Part shown: positions 1 to 10,012 of the stretch, piece after piece
Layout: every line of letters begins with the position of its first letter
How positions within the stretch are numbered: the first letter of the stretch is position 1
Assembly (NCBI GenBank): GCA_900618795.1
Contig: UYJD01000001.1
Span: forward strand, 3,133,654 to 3,197,653
From: Cyanodermella asteris
Lineage: Eukaryota > Ascomycota > Lecanoromycetes > Ostropales > Stictidaceae
Length of the DNA stretch: 64,000 bases
Direction of reading: 5' to 3'
Position numbers and translations under genes: made by a program
Notes under the pieces: model-generated
Databases searched by the model: none
What the model was told of the DNA's origin: nothing
Seen by the model: the letters and a program-made list of their open reading frames with translations, nothing else

Positions 1-197
1 TTAACCGGACGGGCCTCGGCAGGAAGATCAAGCTGGTCAAGCATCAGATTCAGCCGTACTCAGATGGCAGCGCGATGTGCTGGTTGACTTGGTCGGTTGA
101 GCCCAAGGACCCGGAGACGCCTGGGTGGGAGTGGACGAATATCTATGCGTTTAGTTTGCCAATGGGAGAGGGGGCCGAGCTTGCTGAGAAGGGGTAG
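1..197 (+). CDS. 3' end of a gene cut by the window edge; NTF2/SnoaL-like fold suspected
   Basis: An open frame enters at the left edge (first full codon at base 3) and stops with TAG at 195-197, giving the last 64 residues of a protein. The segment contains PYSDGSAMCWLTW and GWEWTNIYAF, an alternation of hydrophobic strand-like stretches resembling the last two beta strands of small fungal NTF2/SnoaL-like proteins. That assignment rests on remembered resemblance of the strand pattern only. The last codons are G-rich, as at the 3' ends of several other genes here. The start, any introns and the catalytic part lie outside the window, so no activity can be proposed. Confidence 0.55.
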   Translation, partial: NRTGLGRKIKLVKHQIQPYSDGSAMCWLTWSVEPKDPETPGWEWTNIYAFSLPMGEGAELAEKG

Positions 198-3100
198 TCG
201 GGGTTTGTTGTTACGTTAGTGGTCATGATACCGGGGAGGGGTTGAAGAGACGGCCGGATTTCATGAGCCAGTAAGTTTTGGCGAGCATGGTAGTCGTAAT
301 AAGGATGGCGAAGTCGACGGAATGTCCTGATGCTGACCCACTATCTACTATCTTCGATAGGAGTGTCCAGCCGTATGAGCCACTTTAGTTGATCGAATGC
401 CGTTGGTCTTTTGTTGCAGACAGAGGCTGTGTAACCCAGAATGATTTCATCTTATCGCGGTATAATGCCAAAGAGTTTGGATTTGACAGAGTAAGGCCAA
501 AGGAAATTGGATTGAACCCGGCCTTGTCTTTGTCGGTCTGGAACTGCTGGTCAGTTGAGCACCATGAACCACGAACCGGACACACAGGAACGACCAGCCT
601 CTTCGGAGATGGTCCTATTGGCCCCGAGCAGACCATCTGCACAGGCAAAGGTAAGAGTGGAGAAATAGAGCCAATGAAAATCGAAAATAAATCAGAACAT
701 TATCTCCAGCCTTTCCACGCGAGACAAGCATGCGATTTGAGCGGCTCGAAATTCTATCATGCGGGAAGCGCAAAGTCTCGGGAATTTGGAAATTGATGCT
801 GAAAATCAATGCAAGATGTGATTTCCCTGGGTGCGGAATCGATATCCGGCCCAGACATGCAAGGTATGCAAGAGAGTCCAGTCTCATTTGCACTTGCAGG
901 AACAAAGTCCTTGGCTTGGCAACGTTGCCCTCCCGCAGTTGCGATGTCAAGTTTTCTGTCCCATCGTGAACTGAAATCAGTCACTATCTTGATTTGACAT
1001 CTGCCTTCATTTTGATCCAGGATCAGTCATCGTCTTTATACAATGTCTGTTATCAGCTGAATCTTGAACCGGTGGTCATCATGATTTGACCTCTATCGTG
1101 GCCGTTTTCCGGGCGAGGCGACTGGAGACACGCGTGGCGACGTTTGATTGCGATCTGCACATGTGGCACTCAAACACATGCATCAACAACCTGACTCTGA
1201 GGTCGGACAGTGACAACCTTGGTCAACACAAAGCCTGGGAGCGGTACAGCGGTTAGGGTTCACTGATAGCCTGTAGCGCGCCGCCAATCGACGGAATTGA
1301 TCTTGCGGTATTTTGAAGCTGCACTTGGGCACAATTATTCCTCCGAAAGTGACATGTCAGAGGTCATCAGCCATCCACGAACAGATGATGGAAAATTTTC
1401 AGAGGCGAAAAAGAGTGCTGTGGGTAAGCTTCACTCTTCGCGGCACCGTTGCAAAGCAAAATGGTGAAATCAAAAAGGTTTCTGTCGCATAGACTCTCGG
1501 CAGCGGCGCGTTGGTTCGTTAGTCCGAATTAGACCTTTGGCGATAGGCGTCGATGGCGGCGCTGATTGCGGACGCTACCAAACTTACTACCACGACAGCA
1601 ATTGTGCCATACCGTAGTACATTATTGACTATGCTGCGGCGGAGTATGCTGTTCGTCAAGTCATGACATTAGAGGGGTAGATACTTGTCAACCATCGCAA
1701 GGCCAAGCAAATGCGGCGACGATGTCTTAGTGCGAGCACAGCAGCCGCAAAAGCCTCGATCGGGGAAGGTCGCGATATGTGGGCCATAGTGAACAAGTCA
1801 CAAGCCGACACAAGCAGTTGTATGGTTCAGCCGAAAATCTGCATGAGCTTTGGGCAACAACCGCCCTTGGACAATCCATGGGAGGTGGGATCCAAGAATT
1901 CAACTGGCAGCCGTATAACAATCCACCTCGCAGGCTTATAAGGTGTGTGGAGAAGCAAATTCTGACCCGATCTCATCTTTGGCAGAAAATTCTCGCATGT
2001 CTGGGCCAAAGCGCGTGGCTTTCGGTGATGCAATGTGCTCGTGAGTCATGCTGGAGCAGGTGTTTCGCAGCACGCATGAATATGCCAGGTGACAGAGTCA
2101 GGACGAGTGGCGCTGGTTGAATGTGTTCGACGAGGACGGCATAGATATGACCAAGGTTCGTGATAGGATGGAGGACATTGACTATCGGGGTTGTTCGTCA
2201 CCGCTGTCGTGGCAGCAAGCTACTGCGACGGTGTGCTGTAAATACGAGGTCGCATATCGGGGCGACGTTACGACACCCGGTTAGGAGTCTCGACCTCGAT
2301 TGGACTGGTTATCGAGGTCGTATAATCGCTAGCCGTGGGCTCAATGAGGGGCTTGAGAATAAAGCCATGACATGGAGTTGAACGTCCAGAACATCTTGCA
2401 GCACCTCGGTCAAGACGTAGTACACGCGTCTTGAACTTTGTGCGATCCATGTATGGCGTACTGTAGAAGAGGAGGCTGAGCGTTCTGGCCGAAAAGGGGA
2501 GGAACGCGTGGCCACTGGAAGCCGGCCGGCAGGAGCGAACGGGGATCGCCAGGCACAATGCAGCAGCGCAAACTCAGAAACAGGCAGGCGGTCCAGCCGG
2601 AAGCCAGTCTGAGTCGCGCCTTCCTCGTTGCCCGTTAGTCCGCGTTGCTGGCGGCTACGCATTCCAGCAGCCGCAGTTCAAGAAAACAGCCCTCTTTCCT
2701 TCACCTTTTCCACTCCTTCAAAGAGCATCACGCCGCCTGTTCATCTGCACAGCCTGCGCTCGCTTTCACGCTCCTTTCACTCCTAGCATACCACCTGTTT
2801 GAGATCTACCACGCCATTCATCTCTCCTAGAGCAACCGCAGCGTCTCTTTGACACGTCTCACTGGCTTTTCGCCCCTGTCGTTTAGCGCCACCCGCCGCT
2901 GATCAGCCTCGATCAACTGGACGGTAACCGGCTGACGTTTGCAACTTGAAACGTCGCCCATCTCCACTCTGTCGGCCAACTATCCACTCGTAGTATTTCG
3001 CATCGAAAAAGGCTCTCGTCAAACTCCCGTTGCCGAACGCTCTTCAGGCACAACTCCGCTCCTTTATTTGCCTGATCCATCCCTGTCGCAGTGCAGTGCG

Positions 3101-3559
3101 CCCAGTCGAGCGCTTCCGATCCCTGACCCACAGCCAGCAGCCAGAGCGCCGAACACTGTGTGAGTGCCAAATCCAATTCCGCCTGACTCCCCGCTGCGAA
3201 CCAATTTGGCCCACGGGCCTCCCCTGGCGCTGACTGCGCAGCCCGTTTCTTCTATTGCCCCCCATCCCTTCCCTTCACTTCACTGCTTGTTTTCTCGCGC
3301 TTCTTCCTTCTTACAGCACCTCGCCTGCTAACCTCGCTCGCGACAGACACTCTTTGACAGAGCCCTTGCTCACCACAATCATTACAATCAATCGTCAACC
3401 GCTTCCCAGCATATTCTCATCGTCTTCAACCCCGGTGGTTTCGAACGCGACACAGGAACGACTGACAACCATTCATTGATCGCAGCGCCAGACTTGCAGA
3501 CCAACGAGAAAAAAACCACCAAATCGCAATCAAAACGATCACCACACAACACCGTCAAG
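198..3559. other. Intergenic stretch and GH128 promoter/leader
   Basis: No frame of convincing length, codon use or family resemblance is present; the short frames overlap each other on both strands. From about 2650 the plus strand becomes pyrimidine-rich, with long CT runs near 3255-3320, as is common before strongly expressed fungal genes. A GTGAGT donor at 3160 and a TGCTAAC branch plus CGACAG acceptor ending at 3346 could mark a leader intron. A single TTAGGGTT 8-mer lies at 1253-1260 without repetition. Confidence 0.5.
3160..3346 (+). promoter_or_regulatory. Possible 5' leader intron of the GH128 gene
   Basis: Seen: donor GTGAGT at 3160-3165, branch-like TGCTAAC at 3326-3332 and acceptor CGACAG ending at 3346, all on the coding strand and 213 bases before the chosen ATG at 3560. 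The 187-base length is above the usual size in this window but normal for leader introns of strongly expressed fungal genes. There is no transcript evidence, so this is a prediction from splice signals. Confidence 0.35.
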
Positions 3560-4747
3560 ATGAAGTTCTCTTCCACCGTTGTCGTCGCCTCCTTGGCCTC
3601 TACCAGCTTGGCTGCCCACCGTGGTCGTCATGCCCGTTTCCACGCTGAGCGTCATGTCGATTTTGAGCTTCACACCAAGCGTGCGATTGAGGCCAACCCG
3701 ACTCTGGCCAAGCGCTGCGGTGAGATGATCAACACCACCTACCCGGGCTCCAACACTCCCATGAGCTTCCCCAACTGCTTCCTCTCCTGCGAGAACTCAC
3801 CCGAGTGCGGTTCTGGCGCTGCTGCCGCCAGCCCGGCTGCTCCGGCTGCTCCAGCTACCTCTGCTGCTGCTGCTGCTCAGCCGGCTCCGGCGACCACCAC
3901 TGCCGCTGCCAACAACGTCAACGACAAGGTTGCCACCGCCACTTCTGCCGCTGTTGCCAAAGGCCAGGACTCCAAGCCCTCTGCCGCTGCCAGCAGCTCC
4001 AGTTCGAGCTCCAACACCGGCTCCACCTCTGGTGGATTCGCTGGTCTTGCTTACACCACGGCCTCGGACATCACTGGCGAGTGGTTGAGCGGCAAGGCCT
4101 CGTGGGCTTACAACTGGGGCTACCAATCTGGCGGGCTCGACAGCAAGCTCGAGTACGTGCCCATGTTCCACGACAACAACCAGCGCTCCGGCTTCAAGGG
4201 CGCGGGTTTCTCCGGCAACGGTCCTCTCCTCTCGCTCAACGAGCCCGACAAGTTGACTAGCGAGGGTGGTTGCCAGATGACCCCAGAAGATGCTTGCGCC
4301 GCCCACAAGGACGCCTTCTCTGGCTACTCCGGCCACAGCATCTCCTCCCCTGCTGTGTCATCTCAGCAAGGTGACCCCACCAAGGGTCTCGGCTGGCTCC
4401 AGTCTTTCCACGATGTCTGCTCCGACGCCCAGGTCGACTTTGTTGCCCTCCACTGGTACGGTGCTGGAGGCCAGTCTGGCGAGGCCCAGGGCCAGCTCTT
4501 CATGGACTACGTTGATCAGGCCACCCAGGCCGTCGACAAGATGTGGAATGGAAAGCCAATCTGGTTCACCGAGGTCGCCGCCATCCCCGTCACCGACGCC
4601 CAGGTCAACGCTGACTTCCTCAACTACGTCATTCCCAAGCTTCAGGGCGGCAGAGTCCAGCGTTTCGCCCCATACATGGTTGGCGCCGGCGGTGCTCTTG
4701 GAACTAGCACTCCCAACGCCGCTGGCAAGGTTCTTATCGCTGCTTAG
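3560..4747 (+). CDS. Secreted GH128 glycoside hydrolase (Asl1-like, probable beta-1,3-glucanase)
   Basis: Single exon, 395 residues. I chose the ATG at 3560 because it opens a clear signal peptide (KFSSTVVVASLASTSLAA, residues 2-19); an upstream in-frame start would bury it. Two dibasic Kex2-like sites follow (KR at 40-41 and 51-52), then a four-cysteine segment (C53, C73, C77, C83), an Ala/Ser/Pro/Thr-rich linker (about 85-157), and the glycosyl hydrolase core (about 158-395). LNEPD supplies the likely acid/base Glu228 and WFTEVA the likely nucleophile Glu338, the two glutamates expected on strands 4 and 7 of this barrel. Members of the family cut beta-1,3-glucan and often act on the fungal wall. 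A secreted wall-remodelling role is inferred; C-ending codons and a CT-rich promoter suggest high expression. Confidence 0.9.
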   Translation: MKFSSTVVVASLASTSLAAHRGRHARFHAERHVDFELHTKRAIEANPTLAKRCGEMINTTYPGSNTPMSFPNCFLSCENSPECGSGAAAASPAAPAAPATSAAAAAQPAPATTTAAANNVNDKVATATSAAVAKGQDSKPSAAASSSSSSSNTGSTSGGFAGLAYTTASDITGEWLSGKASWAYNWGYQSGGLDSKLEYVPMFHDNNQRSGFKGAGFSGNGPLLSLNEPDKLTSEGGCQMTPEDACAAHKDAFSGYSGHSISSPAVSSQQGDPTKGLGWLQSFHDVCSDAQVDFVALHWYGAGGQSGEAQGQLFMDYVDQATQAVDKMWNGKPIWFTEVAAIPVTDAQVNADFLNYVIPKLQGGRVQRFAPYMVGAGGALGTSTPNAAGKVLIAA

Positions 4748-6112
4748 AAGGGCGAAAAACGTCGGCCTACGTTATGAGCGAAGGCTCAGACAATGAAACC
4801 TCTTTGCGACCTTGTTATTTTCTGCTTCTTGTATTTCAACTTCGGGATGAAGCGACGGCGTACTGAGTGATCGGGAATACCCCACGGGACATTGTATGGA
4901 CAGGTGAAACATAGACCGGCAGCATGTGGCCTGCCAGGCTGTTGGCTAAGTGGGAACATGGCACGGAATGCAGAACCCCGCAAACCGGATACATATTGAA
5001 TGGATGCATCTGAATACCTTGATCGTGTTCCGGACCATGAACTGATTAGACTTATGTACGTCGCACTTGGATCTGTGCCATGCATACCCGACGGGATGCG
5101 CAAGCTTCGCTTCATCTGATTTTGAACTTTGTATGGAACTGTTTCGAGACAACGATCACCAGTTGATAACGAATGATATGAACGTACCATGACTGCAAAC
5201 ATTGCCTCAGCTTAAAGCCCTCGAGCTTCTTGTGCCAGCCCGAAGTGCGAGATAGCTGTGCAAGCAGTTAACAGAATAAGCTTCATGAAACATCGGATCA
5301 CGTGTAATTCTCTCAAGCACGACACATTCGTCTTTGATCGTGCCACGACATGCTCTGAGACGCCATTTCGCTTCGTGTAACTGCACGATCTCCCTGCGTA
5401 GCTTGCAATGAAGCTGTTCATGTGCTTATCTCGCACCGTAGCGATTAACTGCAAGAGGCTGAGGTGGCGGCATTTCGAGCGGAACAAAGGGGTGTTATGA
5501 CTAAGCGTGTTCCTTTACACATCATGCCGTTTGGATGATTTGTTCTTAAGATAGAAAGCGTTCCGAGCAAGAGCCTCACGAGGGCAAAGACGTGCTTGAT
5601 TCACCTTCACTGTTGGTGCAAACCCTGCGACTCCATGTGCTGATACAGTTGTGGCTCGCGTTCAAGGTTTGACGCATGCTTTTCAGTTGCATTCTCGAGT
5701 CTGCAAGGCACTGCGGGCATATCCTCACATCAGGAGAACGCAATGATGATTGTTTAGATACGTCAATTGATTGAGCTACCAGTGATCGGCCTAGGTAGGC
5801 TTCTACTGCCACCAAGCGGTCCCATGCGAAGGTAGTGACGCTGTCCTACATCCGAACATGATTGTCTGTGGGACTCCGTGTCAACCGGAAACACAATACT
5901 GATCGACCAGCTGCAGCCGCACACCATGCGGGATTATATGACGCAACGCTTTGCGTTCTTAACGCCCTCAATGACGGGATCTTCCTTCGAACACGAATTG
6001 GTAGTCGGCTCTGAAAAACAGTCAGCAGACTGTAACGCGGGCACGGGGTGGTTGACTGTGTAGGCGACCAGTGAAGGTCGGCGTCAAGTCTGAAGGTGTT
6101 GCTCGTAGGTCT
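4748..6112. other. Intergenic stretch before the assembly gap
   Basis: I see no gene here. Frames are short, mutually overlapping and without recognisable motifs. Base composition is less GC-rich than the flanking genes. The stretch is the 3' flank of the GH128 gene and the 3' flank of the convergent hydrolase, interrupted by the N run that follows. Confidence 0.5.
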
Positions 6113-6293
6113 NNNNNNNNNNNNNNNNNNNNNNNNNNNNNNNNNNNNNNNNNNNNNNNNNNNNNNNNNNNNNNNNNNNNNNNNNNNNNNNNNNNNNNNN
6201 NNNNNNNNNNNNNNNNNNNNNNNNNNNNNNNNNNNNNNNNNNNNNNNNNNNNNNNNNNNNNNNNNNNNNNNNNNNNNNNNNNNNNNNNNNNNN
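6113..6293. other. Assembly gap (181 N)
   Basis: A run of 181 undetermined bases. It begins 15 bases beyond the stop codon of the adjacent minus-strand hydrolase, so that coding region is complete. Frames that appear to run through the gap are artefacts. Confidence 0.99.
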
Positions 6294-6308
6294 CACAAAG
6301 CTCTTCGA

Positions 6309-7244
6309 CTAATCGGCCTGCACCAGAAATTCTCCTACTGTCTTCACAACCTTTTCTCGAAGTCCACCATCCTCGAGATGTGGGAAATGGCCAGCTCCAG
6401 CAAAGGTGATCCAACGCACGCGCGGGATCAGCTCGAAGAACGGGACTTGAGTTACATCATGAGAAGTGTCGTACTCCCCGTTGTAGACCAGGGTAGGGGC
6501 TGTGATTTGCGGTAGGCGGGGAATACTCGACCAACCGGACAGGGATCCCTTTGGAGCCACCCAGGAGGTCGCATACATCGTGCGATAGACCGTCTTGTCT
6601 CCACTGAGATGCTTCCAGGCTGATGCTAGTTCTGGTGGAGGCTCCTTTGCACGGCTCACATGTTTTTTGCCCATGACAGCTAGGACGTCTGTAACAGCGG
6701 GGCTTTCCCAGTCGGCGGTTTGCTCGGCTCTGTTGAGTGTCTCCTGCGCATCGAGAGGCAGATCTTGGCGCAAAATCTGGATGCCACGAATGTTCGACTC
6801 GAAACTAGCAACCGCGCTCGCTAAAATCAGACGCCGGAGACCCCGTGGACGTCTGCCAGCAAAGTCAGCGGCGAGCATGCCGCCCCAGCTCTGACCGAGA
6901 AGGTGATACCCTTCGTCAATCTGCAAAGATTTCAAGAGGTTGTTGAGTTCTGCGATGAACAACTCGACGTTCCAAACCGATTCGTCTCCAGCCGTTTCAG
7001 GAAGGTGTGTGGACGAGGCACAGCCAATTTGATCATACAGCACCACTGGGATTCCGTACCGAGGCCAAAGCTGGGCAAAATGTAGGAGATATTCGTGTCC
7101 TCCACCAGGCCCTCCATGTAGCATGACTACGGGAATGGCGCCGCTGCTGAGGTCACCGAAGATTTTGAAGTATGTTGAACAGGGTTTATCGATCGAAGAG
7201 GGTTTGAATGGGATTGACCCTTCCCGTGAAGGCTGGAGTGCCAT
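6309..7244 (-). CDS. Proline iminopeptidase-like alpha/beta hydrolase (family S33)
   Basis: Single exon, 311 residues from the ATG at 7244 (starting MALQPSREG); a longer frame begins at 7295, but the later start gives the usual family N-terminus. HGGPG (43-47) forms the oxyanion-hole motif. GQSWGG holds the nucleophile Ser119, EYD supplies the likely acid Asp259 and GAGHF the likely His286, so the triad looks complete. The HGGPG and DQIG pair is typical of prolyl aminopeptidases and related L-amino-acid amidases, which release N-terminal proline or hydrolyse small amides. No signal peptide is seen, so it is probably cytosolic. It is transcribed divergently from the membrane receptor starting at 8130. 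True substrate is uncertain: amidases and epoxide-hydrolase relatives share this fold. Confidence 0.88.
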   Translation of the reverse strand: MALQPSREGSIPFKPSSIDKPCSTYFKIFGDLSSGAIPVVMLHGGPGGGHEYLLHFAQLWPRYGIPVVLYDQIGCASSTHLPETAGDESVWNVELFIAELNNLLKSLQIDEGYHLLGQSWGGMLAADFAGRRPRGLRRLILASAVASFESNIRGIQILRQDLPLDAQETLNRAEQTADWESPAVTDVLAVMGKKHVSRAKEPPPELASAWKHLSGDKTVYRTMYATSWVAPKGSLSGWSSIPRLPQITAPTLVYNGEYDTSHDVTQVPFFELIPRVRWITFAGAGHFPHLEDGGLREKVVKTVGEFLVQAD

Positions 7245-8129
7245 TGTAGAGGTTGCGCACTGATTCAGTACTGCCGACTTGCAGCAATGGATCAATCACA
7301 GACTGAACAGCAGAGGCAAAGGCTTTTTTTAGGTAAACTTTGTCACTGCAGCTTGGCTGATGGTTTCAATGAACATCAAGTAAGCTGCGAAACTATGGTG
7401 TCGACCACAATTGTGGCGGGGTCATGCTTGGTAAGAAAAGCGGATCCTGGTTGATGCCTCGTGATCGTGAGCTGAACTCTCAGATAGGTCTCTAAACTTT
7501 CGAACATAGCCTTCGGATTCTGAAGATCATCATGCTCTGATAAGGTAATGCAACCTCACCGTTCCAAGGATGGGTCTGTCTGAAGGGAGCACTAGGATTT
7601 CGGCGACAGGACTCGGGCGTTGGTGCACGATGAACGCTATACACACTTAACCGAGGTGGGCCATTCTATTGGACGCTTATTGAAAAATGTATGTCCTGCT
7701 CGGAGAATGCTAGTCCTGGCACAAGCGTGTCCGGCAAAACTGATCCGTGTCGCCTGTTTCCAGCCCCCGGTCTCTCACCACACCATGCTTCGATTGGTGA
7801 GATTTGCTAACGCAGCCTAGTCGTCGACATGCATGCATTGGGTTGCAGTGACAAATATTGCGGCCACGAGACGCGGAATGGCTAGCTTCTACGACCATTG
7901 TGGATGTAAATTTGATACTCCGTTCTCAGAAGCGATCAACGTCGACGATGTTCGCAAGCCAGGACTCCCGTGCCATATTCCTGAAGGGACAATCCCGAAA
8001 CGACTTATGCTCGACCCACACTCTCACGAATAATAACCTTATAGTCCGGGATGTCCGACATTAGTCCCTTCTCATTCGTGGCCTCGTTCATTCCAACCAC
8101 TTCTCAGATACCACAACCGCATACCGAAC
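7245..8129. other. Divergent promoter region between hydrolase and receptor
   Basis: This 885-base stretch lies between two divergent starts and probably carries both promoters. No gene-like frame and no strong core element stand out. The receptor start has no in-frame upstream ATG back to 8052. Confidence 0.45.
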
Positions 8130-9628
8130 ATGTCAAGCGACTCCAGAGAAGGGCTTCTAGCCTGCTCTGGAACTCTAATGGGTTTGTCAGCGATTGCTGT
8201 TGGTCTTCGGCTATACGCGCGGAACCAGCAGAATGCGCGGTATATGGCCGATGACTGGACAGTGATCCTCGCTCTGGTATGTCATAGGATATTTCGATGC
8301 TGGTGAACGGCTATTGACTCGTGACCTTGTTTAGATAGCTTACATCGGCGCCACAATAACGATCATTATCGGTAAAGGATCCGATTACTCGGGGAAACGA
8401 GATTCTGACAGACATACAGCGTGTGCGGAAAAGGGTCTTGGATATTCGCAAAAGTCCTTCAGCCCCGAAGAGCTTGCTATAATGGCAAAGCCTACAGCTT
8501 TGGTCTGTTTTTAAACGCATGTTGATCGATCTGGGGCTTACATTATGTAGCTGGAGGTTATTTTCGATATTTTCACGACATCCAGTCTGTCTTGCGTCAA
8601 GCTCGGCGCCTTATTTTTTTACCGTCGGGTCTTCTGCGTCGGTGGACCTTCTAGGTGGTTCGATTGGCTGACCATGATCACAATCGTTGTCGTTCTATTG
8701 CATCTTGTCGCTTTTCGGTTCCTGACAGGCTTTCAGTGCGGAACACATTTTTCTGCGCTCTGGGACGGATCGTATCTTCAGTACTGCACAATCTCATTCC
8801 CATTTCTCTACGGCTTGACAATTTCCGATTTCCTCCTGGATATTTGGATTTTAGCGCTTCCTATACGACCTGTAAGCTGCGCACTGTTTCTGATACGAGA
8901 TGTGGCGGGAGTCGCTAATATATTCAGATTCTCCGTCTCCATGTCAGTCGAGCGAAAAAATTGTCGATCTTTGGCATCTTTCTTCTGGCTTTTATGTGGG
9001 TATTGCCTACCACCTGGACAGGCCATGTGCTAACATTGCCAAAAGCGGACTTGGCGCATCTATCGCGAGAATGGTTGCGTTAATCAAGGACGAGTTGGGC
9101 GGCCCAGCCTACCTTGTCCAGACCGATGAAGAGCGTAAGTTTCGGTTCAAGATGTTCCTCGAAGCGACTCTCATTACCTCAAGAGCTGACTGGTGTGTTC
9201 ATCAAGGCACTTTGACTTCATATGTCTTCTTCGTCATGCTTGAAAGTGGCATGGCACTTGTAGCGGTCAACTTGCCTTCGCTTTGGATGCTTTGCACTTC
9301 AGTGCTCCCTGAGCGCATTGTGCGCAGTGTACGTAGCATGGCCTCGCTCTTCTCCACAAGCAATGGTGGATCTGGTGGCGACATTTCCTCGAACATTCGT
9401 ATGAACAAGCTGGACAGCAATGATCCGTCAGACTCCAGGAAAAGAGACTGCTCAGAAAGAGGCGAATCTCTTGACCCTTCCAGATTGCCAAGCTCAAAAT
9501 ATGCACTACGTCCGGACCTCGAAGCACGATCTTTTGAAGCATCCGCAACACCCGAGCTTCACGATAACATCGGTATGCCGAAGAATGCGATACACGTCCA
9601 GCAGACAGTTGAATTGCACCACGGATGA
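8130..9628 (+). CDS. Seven-helix integral membrane protein, SAT4/rhodopsin-like domain (PTH11-type receptor family)
   Basis: Six exons join in frame to 404 residues: 8130-8276, 8335-8502, 8551-8871, 8928-8995, 9046-9134, 9207-9628. Introns 1-3 fall between codons. Seven hydrophobic segments can be read: LMGLSAIAVGLRLYAR; VILALIAYIGATITIII; the segment after KPTAL, with SCVKLGALFFYRRVF; TIVVVLLHLVAFRF; FLYGLTISDFLLDIW; IFGIFLLAFIGLGASIARM; and MLESGMALVAVNLPSLW. The order, the DDW motif after helix 1, the conserved Cys in FQCG and the NLPSLW end of helix 7 are hallmarks of the fungal SAT4/PTH11-related family at the plasma membrane. The long polar tail (about 300-404) would be cytoplasmic. No CFEM domain is present. 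Ligand and coupling are unknown. The last intron is 72 bases and stop-free, so its retention would lengthen a loop by 24 residues. Confidence 0.82.
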
Positions 9629-10012
9629 AGACTGCTACGTAACGAGAGAGGTGGAGGTGAGGCCGCTAACACGAAAAAGGAAGTCAAACGGAACCAAGAT
9701 GACGTCGGTTCAGAACGATATTGCGGACAGATGTGCTAGCCGAGTTCCGAAGATACAAGGACGATGCAGAGCTCTTTCGAAGTTCATTGTCGTGGTTCGA
9801 AAGTCTTGCACATGTATTTGAATTGAATCCCATTTGGAACTGTGACCTGGCATTTCATTTTATTTCTGTGCTCACGCATCCAAACTAACCTCAGTTATCC
9901 CTGTACCCGAACTCAATCCTCGCGGTCTTCACGTCAAAAGGTCGCTCAAGCATCTGGACGTTCGGAATCTCATTACCACATTTGGCGAACATCATTGGAG
10001 TCACAGTTCGTA

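Noticed and set aside
1253-1260. TTAGGGTT, resembling a telomere repeat
   Set aside because: A single 8-mer with no repetition; expected by chance at this scale.
3797-4336. A 179-codon minus frame within the GH128 gene
   Set aside because: Antisense shadow of the Ala/Ser-rich linker and core; low-complexity Ser/Gly/Val composition.
5846-6515. Frames that run through the N gap
   Set aside because: They exist only because undetermined bases contain no stops.
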